Shown here piece by piece: positions 52,082-59,608 of a stretch of 64,000 nt of DNA. How positions within the stretch are numbered: position 1 is the first letter of the stretch; the number at the start of each line of letters is the position of its first letter. The stretch comes from Bauldia sp. (GTDB taxonomy: Bacteria; Pseudomonadota; Alphaproteobacteria; Rhizobiales; Kaistiaceae). A program made the position numbers and the translations under genes. Location: the NCBI GenBank assembly GCA_020442065.1, contig JAGRKZ010000019.1:1-64000 (forward strand), in the 5' to 3' direction. Below the pieces are notes generated by a model. The model was not told the DNA's origin. It made no database searches and worked only from the letters and a program-made list of their open reading frames with translations.

Positions 52082-53725
52082 ATGGTGGCGACGTCTCACG
52101 ACTACATCATCGTCGGCGGCGGCAGCGCCGGGTGCGTAGCGGCGGGACGACTCGTCGGCGAGTTCGGAGCGCGCGTCCTCCTGCTCGAAGCCGGCGGCGA
52201 CTACAAGGACTGGATCCTCAAAGTCCCGGCAGGCTTCTCGAAGATTCTCGGCGGCACGAAGTACCTGACCCAGCACCAGACCGTGCCGCAGGAGCAGCTC
52301 GGCGGCCGCGTCCAGGTGATCCCGCAGGGCAAGGTCCTCGGCGGCGGGTCGAGCGTCAACGCGCAGGCCTACATGCGCGGTCGCGCCGCCGACTATGACG
52401 CCTGGGGCGCCGCGACCAGATCCGGACTGTGGTCGTGGCAGGCCATGCTGCCGCACTTCACCGCCATGGAGCGGAACCAGAAGTTCAACGGCCCGCTTCA
52501 TGGCGCGGACGGCCCGCTCAAGGTTTCCGACCCCGCCTTCATCTGCGAGATGAGCCACATCTATGTGAAGACGCTGCAGGGCATGGGCGTCCCCTTCACG
52601 CCGGACTTCAACCTCGGTCACCCGACCGGCGTCGGCTATCCGCAACTCACCAATGGCAGTGGCCGGCGGTGCAGTGCGGTCGACGCCTTCATCACCCCGC
52701 TCCGCGGCGATCCCAGGCTTGACATCGTCACCGGCGCCAGGGTCCGCCGCATCCTGGTCGAGAACGGCCGCGCGGTCGGCATCGAATACACCTTGGCAGG
52801 CGAGGTGCGCACGGCGCGGACCGACGGCGAGGTGCTCCTCTCTGCGGGCGCTTTCGTCTCGCCGCAACTCCTCATGCTGTCGGGCATCGGTCCGGCCGAC
52901 CAGCTCCGCAGCTTCGGCATCCCGGTCGTGGTCGATCTCCCCGGCGTCGGCGCCCATCTCCAGGATCATGCCGGCGCCCCGCTGATGGCGACCGCGCCCG
53001 GCGGCTACGGGTACCATCGAGAGGATGAGGGCGTCCGGATGATCTGGAACGGCCTCGAATACCTTCTCTTTGGCCGGGGCCGGATTACGACCAATGGCTG
53101 CGAGGCCTGCTCCTTCCATGTGCCCGAGGACGGCGCCGGCGATCCTGTGGTGCAGATCTGGTGCGTGCCGAAGACCAGCTATGTCGACAAGGATGTCCGC
53201 GACGTGCCGGATCTCGACGGGGTGACGCTCCATGCGGTGCTGATGCGACCGCGGGCGCTCGGTTGGGTGCGCCTCCGTTCCGCGAACCCGGACGACCTGC
53301 CGCTGGTCAATCCGAACTATCTCGGCCATCCCGACGATGTGAAGCACCTCCGCGAGGGAATGCGGGTCGCTCGCCAAATTCTCGCCGCTGCTCCGCTCAG
53401 CCGGATCGTGGGCAAGGAGATCCTGCCAGGACCGGACGCCACCAGCGACGCGGCGATCGACGAACATGTCCGCCGCACGGTGAAGACCGACTACCACCCC
53501 GTGGGGACCTGCCGGATGGGGAACGACAGCGATCAAGCGGCGGTGGTCGATCCCGAACTCCGGGTGCGTGGCGTCGCCAGCCTCCGCGTGCTCGACGCCT
53601 CGGTGATGCCGGCCATCGTCACCGCCAACACCAACGCTCCGACTATGGCCCTCGCCCACCGCGGGGTGAGCCTGATCCGCGGCGAGGGGCAACTAGCGGA
53701 AACGCTCGTCGCATCACCGGTATAG
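52082..53725 (+). CDS. GMC-family FAD oxidoreductase (choline-dehydrogenase-like)
   Basis: 547 aa from ATG 52082 behind GGGGGAGCGGA; a GTG at 52061 overlapping the upstream stop is an alternative. FAD dinucleotide loop YIIVGGGSAGCVAAGRL, LLLEAGG, GMC signature 1 GKVLGGGSSVNAQAYMRG, signature 2 GAFVSPQLLMLSGIGP, and the C-terminal active site with YHPVGTCRMG (His) and NTNAPTMALAHRG (Asn in place of the second His). Oxidises an alcohol or polyol using FAD. Last gene of the plus-strand operon. Confidence 0.88.
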   Translation: MVATSHDYIIVGGGSAGCVAAGRLVGEFGARVLLLEAGGDYKDWILKVPAGFSKILGGTKYLTQHQTVPQEQLGGRVQVIPQGKVLGGGSSVNAQAYMRGRAADYDAWGAATRSGLWSWQAMLPHFTAMERNQKFNGPLHGADGPLKVSDPAFICEMSHIYVKTLQGMGVPFTPDFNLGHPTGVGYPQLTNGSGRRCSAVDAFITPLRGDPRLDIVTGARVRRILVENGRAVGIEYTLAGEVRTARTDGEVLLSAGAFVSPQLLMLSGIGPADQLRSFGIPVVVDLPGVGAHLQDHAGAPLMATAPGGYGYHREDEGVRMIWNGLEYLLFGRGRITTNGCEACSFHVPEDGAGDPVVQIWCVPKTSYVDKDVRDVPDLDGVTLHAVLMRPRALGWVRLRSANPDDLPLVNPNYLGHPDDVKHLREGMRVARQILAAAPLSRIVGKEILPGPDATSDAAIDEHVRRTVKTDYHPVGTCRMGNDSDQAAVVDPELRVRGVASLRVLDASVMPAIVTANTNAPTMALAHRGVSLIRGEGQLAETLVASPV

Positions 53726-53731
53726 GAAAGC

Positions 53732-54025
53732 TCATGGTCGGTGGCGGCCGTGCGTCCCGACGATCGTGCACCCCGACAGCCGACTAACGGTCGCCAACCC
53801 GTCGGATTGGCGGATGCCTTCGCGGAAAAGGAGAATGCTTGGCCAGGATTTTCGTTCTTCTACCAAAACCAAGTCACGAACATATTCGAATGAATTTCTT
53901 TGACGCTTACTGATTGCGATATCTTCGGTTGAGTGCCCAGATAGAACATAGGTTGCGAGAAGCGGGCCGTCATCCAGAACGTGGCGACCGTTACACACCG
54001 CGCTTCTTGGGAGATCGGTCGTCAC
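53732..54025 (-). CDS. Possible small hypothetical protein
   Basis: A 97-aa frame with GTG start in a lower-GC stretch, reading GPLLATYVLSGHSTEDIAIS, SFEYVRDLVLVEERKSWPSI and LLFREGIRQSDG. It has a protein-like residue mix but no recognised family and no clear ribosome site. It ends 6 bases from the convergent GMC gene. Could equally be chance. Confidence 0.3.
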   Translation of the reverse strand: MTTDLPRSAVCNGRHVLDDGPLLATYVLSGHSTEDIAISKRQRNSFEYVRDLVLVEERKSWPSILLFREGIRQSDGLATVSRLSGCTIVGTHGRHRP

Positions 54026-54040
54026 AACACTTTTGGCGGT

Positions 54041-54424
54041 CTAGCCGAGAAATTTCGCGATATTGAGAACCGCCGCAGCGCCTATGACGGTCAGCGTTAG
54101 AACCATGCCGCCGGTCCGGCCAATCGAGTTGCCAGGCGTAAACGACAAGGCCCAACCGTGAAGAAGCCTTCCGACAACCAGCAAGATTCCCAGCAGGTGA
54201 ATGACCAGGTCGGAAACGTCGGCCAACTCCAGGGTACCGATCAGAATGAGGGCTAGGGGAGCGTACTCAGTGAGGTTTCCCTGAGCCCTCATGCGGCGTT
54301 CAAGTGTGGCGTGTCCCCCGTGGCCAAGGCTCACTTTTTCGCTTCGACGGAAGACGATGACACGTGCCGACAACGTAACTAGCCAAAGGCCGAGGATTGC
54401 AGCATAGAAAGCCGTGATAGCCAT
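54041..54424 (-). CDS. MAPEG family membrane protein
   Basis: 127 aa from ATG 54424. Four hydrophobic segments as in MAPEG proteins (FYAAILGLWLVTLSARVIV, YAPLALILIGTLELADV, LVIHLLGILLVVGRLLHGW, MVLTLTVIGAAAVLNI). The conserved loop between helices 1 and 2 reads ERRMRAQGNLTEYAPLALI, matching the family R-x2-N-x2-E-Y-x-P pattern. Bacterial members are glutathione-transferase-like or of unknown function. Single gene, convergent with the GMC operon. Confidence 0.88.
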   Translation of the reverse strand: MAITAFYAAILGLWLVTLSARVIVFRRSEKVSLGHGGHATLERRMRAQGNLTEYAPLALILIGTLELADVSDLVIHLLGILLVVGRLLHGWALSFTPGNSIGRTGGMVLTLTVIGAAAVLNIAKFLG

Positions 54425-55047
54425 AGCCTGGAATCTCGAGTTCGGAGTGATAATGCTCCCAGCGGAACCGCGGGAGGCCAAAATCTTCCTTTACTTACAG
54501 GATGTCGTTCCCTCGAAAATCTCCTGCCACTCAGGAGCGACGGGAAAGCTGCTGAGATCCTTCCTGGTGGGCGCCTATTTCTGTTTCGAATGAACGGACG
54601 TAGCTGTTTGCCACGAAACGATTCTGAGCCCACCCGCCGTTGTAATCTCCGGTTGCGGAATAGGTACGGTCTCAGCGACAGTTTGGATCACAGCTGCGAC
54701 ACGGCACGACGACGTCCCGGCGGTTCTTCGGGCAAGACCCGGCGCGAAAAACGTGGCCGTTGCATCGGCCGACCGTGAAAGGTGAATGCCGCCATTGGCC
54801 TAGGTCTCCCCCTGCCACGCCGCCAGCAGCAGCGCCGCACTGACTGATGGTGTTGATCAGTTCCCCGGCCGAGGCGCAAAGGGCGCAACTAGACGAAACC
54901 GTGAACCTTGTCGCTGTTGCTGGCTTCTCTCATCACCGCGCCGCCATACGAGCGCCCGACAAGATTGATGTCGGCGAGACAGCAACGATGAACCATCGGC
55001 GTCGGTTGGACGTATCAGCACGACGATCCAACGGGGCTCCGCATCGA
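54425..55047. other. Intergenic region, 620 bases, nothing recognised
   Basis: It lies between the divergent MAPEG and DUF2177 genes. Short frames with Arg/Ser-rich products are seen on both strands but none is protein-like. The usual promoters must lie here; the TGATCC-N17-GTAnnA motif was not found. Confidence 0.45.
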
Positions 55048-55449
55048 ATGACGTATCTCACCGCATATGTCGTGTCGCTCGTCGTCTTTCTCGGCGTCGA
55101 CTTCTTATGGCTCTCGACCATGGGTGCCGCACTCTATAGATCGACGCTGGGCGATCTGCTCGCGTCGAGTGTGCGACTCGCACCGGCAGCGGTCTTCTAC
55201 CTTGTCTATCCCATCGGGATCGTCGTCTTCGCAGTATCGCCAGCGCTCACGGCGGACTCTTGGATGCGCAGCGCCGCCCTTGGTGCGCTGTTCGGCGCGC
55301 TCGCCTATGCGACCTACGACCTTACCAACTTCGCGACGCTTCGTACATGGTCGCTCCAGATCACCGTTCTCGACATCGCCTATGGCGCGATCGCCTCCGG
55401 TGCTGCGGCGGTTGTTGCCTATTTCGTGGTGAAAGCCATCTTCGGATAG
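55048..55449 (+). CDS. DUF2177 family membrane protein
   Basis: 133 aa from ATG 55048; the frame is open upstream without a plausible start. Four hydrophobic segments. Family motifs at the start (YVVSLVVFLGVDFLWLSTMG), the YR and LVYPIGIVVFAV region, and GALFGALAYATYDLTNFATLR followed by DIAYGAIASGAAAVVAYF. DUF2177 proteins are small inner-membrane proteins, often co-located with cyclopropane-synthase and DUF1295/DUF1365 genes. Here the gene is convergent with the Cfa-like gene, ending 9 bases away. Confidence 0.87.
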   Translation: MTYLTAYVVSLVVFLGVDFLWLSTMGAALYRSTLGDLLASSVRLAPAAVFYLVYPIGIVVFAVSPALTADSWMRSAALGALFGALAYATYDLTNFATLRTWSLQITVLDIAYGAIASGAAAVVAYFVVKAIFG

Positions 55450-55458
55450 CGTCCAGCC

Positions 55459-56490
55459 TCAGGCGGCGGCCGGGACAAGGCGGTAGTGGCTGACGCCCCA
55501 AGGCTGGCCGCCGCCATGACCGAAAAGGCCGCTGGTGGCGAGGAAGAAGAGTCGCCACCGGCGCTGCCACAGCCGGGCGTCCGGGCCATAGGTCTCCGTC
55601 ATGATCTCGGCGATCGCGTCGGCGTTCCGATCAAAATTCACTAGCCATGCATCGGCGGTCTGCTGGTAGTTCCGGCCCGACCAGCGCCAGGCTCCTTCGA
55701 CCGAGAAGACGTCGCTGAACTGCCGGATCAGGCCATGGCTCGGCATGATGCCCCCGGTGAAGAAATGCCGCGCGATCCAGTCGGCGCGATCATCAACGCG
55801 AAAGCGATAAGGTACCGAATCGTGCGCGAAGACGTGGAGGAAGAGCCGACCATCGGGCACAAGCGCGGCCCTCAGACGCGCGAGAAGCGCTCGCCAGTTC
55901 GACATGTGTTCGAACATCTCCACCGAGACGACGCGATCGTGGCGTCCGGTCGGCACGAAATTGTTCATGTCTGCGGTGACGACGTGAAGGTTGCCGAGGC
56001 CGCGCCGCACCGCCTCCCCGGTGATGTAGGCGCGCTGGGAATGCGAGTTCGAGACCGCGGTGATGATCGCCGCCGGATAGCGGGCGGCCATCCACAGCGA
56101 AAGCGATCCCCAACCGCAGCCGAGTTCGAGAATGCGCTGACCATCGGCGAGGCCAGCGTTTCGGGCAGTGGCCTCGAGGGCGTGCTCCTCGGCCTCAGCG
56201 AGGGTGCCGGCGCCGTCGTCGTAGAGGCAACACGAATATTTCCGCTGTGGCCCGAGCACGAGGCCAAAGAAGGCGGCGGGAACCTCGTAGTGCTGGGCGT
56301 TGGCCGCCTCGACATTCATGGCGACGGGGTAGTCCGCCATCTCGGCCGCAAATTCCGGCTCGCTCATGAAGGAGCGCCCGGCGAGGCGGCGCCGTGTGCG
56401 ACCGATCATACGATCGATGGCGAAGCGCGACACCGGGTCGGGCCATGGCAACCTCTCTCCTGCGAGGGCGGCAATCTGGGCGACGGTCAT
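55459..56490 (-). CDS. Cyclopropane-fatty-acyl-phospholipid synthase-type SAM methyltransferase (A)
   Basis: 343 aa from ATG 56490, overlapping the DUF1295 stop by ATGA. CfaS core: AANAQHYEVPAAFFGLVLGP, YSCCLYDDGAGTLAEAEEHA, SAM site RILELGCGWGSLSLWMA, ITAVSNSHSQRAYI, then RVVSVEMFEHMSNWRAL and FVDD-like region HFFTGGIMPSHGLI. Compared with E. coli Cfa it lacks the N-terminal lipid-binding domain and is of the short type. It methylates unsaturated acyl chains of membrane lipids. Last gene of the rpoE-chrR-led minus-strand operon. Confidence 0.87.
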   Translation of the reverse strand: MTVAQIAALAGERLPWPDPVSRFAIDRMIGRTRRRLAGRSFMSEPEFAAEMADYPVAMNVEAANAQHYEVPAAFFGLVLGPQRKYSCCLYDDGAGTLAEAEEHALEATARNAGLADGQRILELGCGWGSLSLWMAARYPAAIITAVSNSHSQRAYITGEAVRRGLGNLHVVTADMNNFVPTGRHDRVVSVEMFEHMSNWRALLARLRAALVPDGRLFLHVFAHDSVPYRFRVDDRADWIARHFFTGGIMPSHGLIRQFSDVFSVEGAWRWSGRNYQQTADAWLVNFDRNADAIAEIMTETYGPDARLWQRRWRLFFLATSGLFGHGGGQPWGVSHYRLVPAAA

Positions 56491-57305
56491 GATGCGGTTC
56501 CTCGGCTCTGGGACATCGGAAAGAAGGCGCTGACTCGCTCCTGGTAGGCGCGATAGGCGGCGCCGTATTTCTCGATCATATGGGCCTCCAGTGGCGGGAT
56601 GCCGGACACATGGACGAGCAGCCAATACATGCCGACCGGAGCGGCAAGCGCCGCCCATCCGAAGGGATGTCCGCCGGCGAGGTCGATCGCAAACAGCGGA
56701 TATGCGAGCCAGCCCAGCCACTCGAAGAAGTAGTTGGGGTGACGCGACCAGGACCACAGACCGACGTCGCAGACCCGGCCCGGGTTGCCCGGGGTCGCCC
56801 GAAACGCACGGAGCTGACGGTCTGCAAGGCCCTCTCCTGCCACCGCCACGACCAGAATGAGGATCGCGACCACGTCGTCGACGCCGAACGGCGCGCGGTT
56901 CCAGGCGGCGAGCACCATGGCGAGCGCGAGCGGGATGCTGACGATGGCCTGCTTCTGGAGGAGGAGGAACATCTGGCGCGGCGCATCCGTGCCCCATCCC
57001 TCCGCGAGGCGCGCATACCGCGGATCGTCGCTGACGCCACCCGAGCGTCGCGCGATATGGAGGCCAAGGCGGAACGCCCAGGCGGTGGCGAGGCCGATCA
57101 CCACCACCGGGCGCGCGGCCGGGACGCCGGCGAGGAGAGCGACGACCGCCCCACCAGCGCCGGCGGTACCGACAGCGAAGGTCCACGTCGTGTCGACCCA
57201 GCCGGCGTTTCCCGTCTTCCGCCAGACCAACCAGGCCCCGGCCATCGCCGCGGAAAGGAAGGCTGCAACGGCTCCCAGTGCGGCAACAAAGCCGGCGATG
57301 CCCAT
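56487..57305 (-). CDS. DUF1295 membrane protein (steroid 5-alpha-reductase-like fold)
   Basis: 272 aa from ATG 57305, which overlaps the upstream stop (TGATG). About seven hydrophobic segments; family motifs AGWVDTTWTFAVGT, RLGLHIARRSGG, DDPRYARLAEGWG and, near the C-terminus, SRHPNYFFEWLGWLAYPLF and MIEKYGAAYRAYQERVSAFF. This is the ICMT/5-alpha-reductase-type fold that reduces or methylates lipid substrates using NADPH or SAM. In operons with Cfa-like genes it is thought to act on modified acyl chains; that is inference here. Confidence 0.87.
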   Translation of the reverse strand: MGIAGFVAALGAVAAFLSAAMAGAWLVWRKTGNAGWVDTTWTFAVGTAGAGGAVVALLAGVPAARPVVVIGLATAWAFRLGLHIARRSGGVSDDPRYARLAEGWGTDAPRQMFLLLQKQAIVSIPLALAMVLAAWNRAPFGVDDVVAILILVVAVAGEGLADRQLRAFRATPGNPGRVCDVGLWSWSRHPNYFFEWLGWLAYPLFAIDLAGGHPFGWAALAAPVGMYWLLVHVSGIPPLEAHMIEKYGAAYRAYQERVSAFFPMSQSRGTAS

Positions 57306-58144
57306 CACGCCATCTCCGCGCCGACGCGCGCGTCGGCAATCACGGGAGCGGACATCGCATTCACAAATGCCGTGACCTCGTCGGTCACCGGCAGGAGCCA
57401 TCGCAACGGTGTCGGCAGCGCCAGCGCCACGACGGTAAGTGCATGGCCGACGTGGCGGTAACGGACCAGCCTGACTGAACCGCCCGCCTCTTTGAGGCGC
57501 GCCGCGAGCCGCCTGCTGTTGGCCGGGTCGACGAGGCGGTCTCCCGTGCCGGTGATCAGGAGCGATCGTGGCGGACGCGGCTGCACGTGCCGGATCGGCT
57601 GGGTTTCTGGGCGATTGCCCCCGCCAAAGACATGGATCAGCGCGGGATCGCGGATCGGAAGAAAATCGTATGGACCGGAGAGCCCGATGAGACCGGCGAG
57701 GGAACCGGAATATCCGGCTGCGGCTAGCCAACGCCCGTCGAGGGCGAGCATGGCCGCGATGTAGGCGCCGGCCGAATGGCCCATGACGAAGATGCGTTGC
57801 GGGTCACCGCCAAGCTCGCGGATACTCGAGGCGGTCCACCGTATCGCCGCGGCGCCGTCCTCGACAAAGCCAGGGAAGGCCACTTCGGGATACACCCGGT
57901 AGTCGGCGACCACGGCAACGATGCCGCGCCGCGCCAAGGCCCGGCCAACGAAACCGTAGGTCCTTTTGCTGCCGCCCTGCCAGCGCCCGCCGTAGAAGAA
58001 CACCACGACCGGCGCATCGGTGGTGCCTTCGGGACGGTAGACATCGACCGAGCGCCGGGGACCATCGCCGTAGGCGATCGACCGGACGACCGAAACCCGT
58101 CGGGAAACCAGGCCCTCGCCGGCCAGCATGGAGATCCCGGCCAT
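57305..58144 (-). CDS. Alpha/beta-hydrolase, esterase/lipase type
   Basis: 279 aa. The oxyanion region is FFYGGRWQGGSKRTYGF (HGG replaced by YGG), and the nucleophile elbow is VMGHSAGAYIAAM (Ser about 136). Acid and base are in TGDRLVDPANSRRL (Asp) and RYRHVGHALTV (His). Matches the bacterial carotenoid/hydroxy-ester BD-FAE-type esterases. No signal peptide. It lies 17 bases after the chrR gene and is coupled to DUF1295, so it belongs to the sigma-controlled operon. The substrate may be a lipid or ester. Confidence 0.85.
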   Translation of the reverse strand: MAGISMLAGEGLVSRRVSVVRSIAYGDGPRRSVDVYRPEGTTDAPVVVFFYGGRWQGGSKRTYGFVGRALARRGIVAVVADYRVYPEVAFPGFVEDGAAAIRWTASSIRELGGDPQRIFVMGHSAGAYIAAMLALDGRWLAAAGYSGSLAGLIGLSGPYDFLPIRDPALIHVFGGGNRPETQPIRHVQPRPPRSLLITGTGDRLVDPANSRRLAARLKEAGGSVRLVRYRHVGHALTVVALALPTPLRWLLPVTDEVTAFVNAMSAPVIADARVGAEMA

Positions 58145-58161
58145 CGCGCCGACGAGCGGGT

Positions 58162-58809
58162 TCAGATCCGCACGAACGGCTGGAGAAGGCGGCCGAACCA
58201 GCCCTGAAAGGCGATCCCCTTGTCGAGGGCCACGAGGCAGACGCAGGGGACGCCGGTCTCAACCGTCGGATGGTGCTCGAGGGATTCATCCGCCTCGTCG
58301 AAGTCGCCAGGGCCGAAGCGGCCGTGCTCGTGTCGAAACGCGCCCTCAAAGACGCAGGTCCATTCGTCGCCCTTGTGCCGGTGTCGTGGCAGGCGCGTAC
58401 CCGGCTGCGCGCGAAGCATGAACACCCGAACGTCCTCATCTCCCGCCATGTCGACGCCCCGCCATTCAACGCCGCGACCGATCCGTCGCCAGGCTCCGAG
58501 TTCGTAGGCCCCCAACGGCGCCGGCAGACCGTCCGCCGAACGAGGCGCCATCGCGGCCTGCCCCGTAGCTGAAGCGACGGCAGGAGCATCGAGCGCGGCG
58601 AGGCTCCGCACCAGCGCGTCCGCGGGCATCGACGCAGGTACTGTCTGGGCCAGAATGGCACCGCCAACGGATTCGAAGCGGTGAAGACCCTCACGGCACT
58701 CGGGGCAGAGCGCTATGTGGGTGGCTACGACCAGGGAGCGGGCTTCGTCGAGCTGGCCAGCCGCGAACGCAGCAAGTGTCTCTTCGGTTGGATGATGGGT
58801 AATGCTCAT
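58162..58809 (-). CDS. chrR: ChrR-type zinc anti-sigma factor with cupin domain
   Basis: 215 aa. N-terminal anti-sigma domain with the zinc ligands in ITHHPTEETLAAFAAG (His) and ATHIALCPECREGL (H-x3-C-x2-C). C-terminal cupin (residues about 105-205) with RLPRHRHKGDEWTCVFEGAF and a later His in ESLEHHPTV, the ChrR metal site that senses singlet oxygen or related signals. It holds the sigma factor inactive in the cytoplasm until the signal arrives. Start overlaps the rpoE stop by ATGA, the classical arrangement. Confidence 0.9.
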   Translation of the reverse strand: MSITHHPTEETLAAFAAGQLDEARSLVVATHIALCPECREGLHRFESVGGAILAQTVPASMPADALVRSLAALDAPAVASATGQAAMAPRSADGLPAPLGAYELGAWRRIGRGVEWRGVDMAGDEDVRVFMLRAQPGTRLPRHRHKGDEWTCVFEGAFRHEHGRFGPGDFDEADESLEHHPTVETGVPCVCLVALDKGIAFQGWFGRLLQPFVRI

Positions 58810-59396
58810 ATCAGGTCACCAAGACTTTGGCGCAGGCGCCCCATCGCAAGTCGCAGGCGGGACTTCACCGTGCCAAGGGGTATGCCGAGATGTTCGGCGA
58901 TCTCGCTGTGAGGCCGTCCGTCGAAGAACGACAGCCGGACGATCCGCACCTGCTCTTCCGGCAGCGACTCGAGTGCGGTGCGGACGCGCGCCTCCCTTTG
59001 CGCAGCATCGAGGAGGCCATCCGGTCTGTCCGGTTCCTCCTGGTCACACTCGATCAGCTCGTACTGCAGGTGCTGTCGGGCGCGCATGTCCTTGCGCAGC
59101 CGGTCGATGCGGACATTTCGCGCAATAGTGAAGACCCATGCCGAAACCGTCGCCCGCGCGGGATCATAGAGGGATGCCTTGCGCCATACGGTGAGTAGGG
59201 TCTCCTGAGCGATCTCCTCGGCAATCTCGGCCGGAGCACCGGCGCGCATCACCCAGGCCTTGATCCGCCCGGCGAAAAGCGTGAACAGCGCCGCGAAGGC
59301 CTCGCGGTCCTGACGCTCCGCGATTGCGACCACGAGGTCCGATGCCTGTTCTGAGGCAGGCGGCTGGGCTTTTTTGACCATGCTCCACTTCGACAT
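58806..59396 (-). CDS. rpoE: ECF sigma factor RpoE (ChrR-controlled, group ECF11-like)
   Basis: 196 aa from ATG 59396; ATG 59381 is an alternative. Starts upstream of about 59483 are excluded because the promoter found at 59490-59518 places the transcript start there. Region 2: REAFAALFTLFAGRIKAWVM, AEEIAQETLLTVWRKA, AWVFTIARNVRIDRLRKD. Region 4: ALESLPEEQVRIVRLSFFDG, RPHSEIAEHLGIPLGTVKSR. It directs RNA polymerase to TGATCC-type promoters, four of which are in this window including its own. Known relatives respond to singlet oxygen. Confidence 0.92.
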   Translation of the reverse strand: MSKWSMVKKAQPPASEQASDLVVAIAERQDREAFAALFTLFAGRIKAWVMRAGAPAEIAEEIAQETLLTVWRKASLYDPARATVSAWVFTIARNVRIDRLRKDMRARQHLQYELIECDQEEPDRPDGLLDAAQREARVRTALESLPEEQVRIVRLSFFDGRPHSEIAEHLGIPLGTVKSRLRLAMGRLRQSLGDLI

Positions 59397-59489
59397 GCGG
59401 CCACGATCCGGAGTAGGCCCAGGCCGACTGTCGACCACGAGCCTCATCTCTTCAACCCCGACCATGGCGACAGCGGATTGCATGATGCG

Positions 59490-59518
59490 TGATACGCCGG
59501 CCTTGCGCCATCGGATCA
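59490..59518 (-). promoter_or_regulatory. RpoE-type autoregulatory promoter for rpoE-chrR
   Basis: On the minus strand TGATCC (59518-59513), 17 bases, then GTATCA (59495-59490). The -10 box is identical to that of the fasciclin gene at 28331. It is arranged back to back with the plus-strand promoter at 59525, so that the two -35 boxes form the palindrome CGGATCAC-N4-GTGATCCG (59512-59531). Confidence 0.8.
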
Positions 59519-59524
59519 CCCCCG

Positions 59525-59553
59525 TGATCCGAATTGTCTTTGGGAGCGTAAAA
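59525..59553 (+). promoter_or_regulatory. RpoE-type promoter for the FAD-oxidase/DUF1365/Cfa operon
   Basis: TGATCC (59525-59530), 17 bases, GTAAAA (59548-59553), about 55 bases before the ATG at 59609. Together with the minus-strand site it forms a divergent promoter pair with touching -35 boxes. Confidence 0.8.
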
Positions 59554-59608
59554 GCACCAATCGCAGCCGCGGCACCCGGCCGGCAGGGCCCGAGCCAGAA
59601 AGGGCATC

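Noticed and set aside
52013-53692. 559-codon open frame on the minus strand
   Set aside because: It is antisense to the GMC oxidoreductase; residue mix is His/Arg/Asp-rich as typical of shadows.
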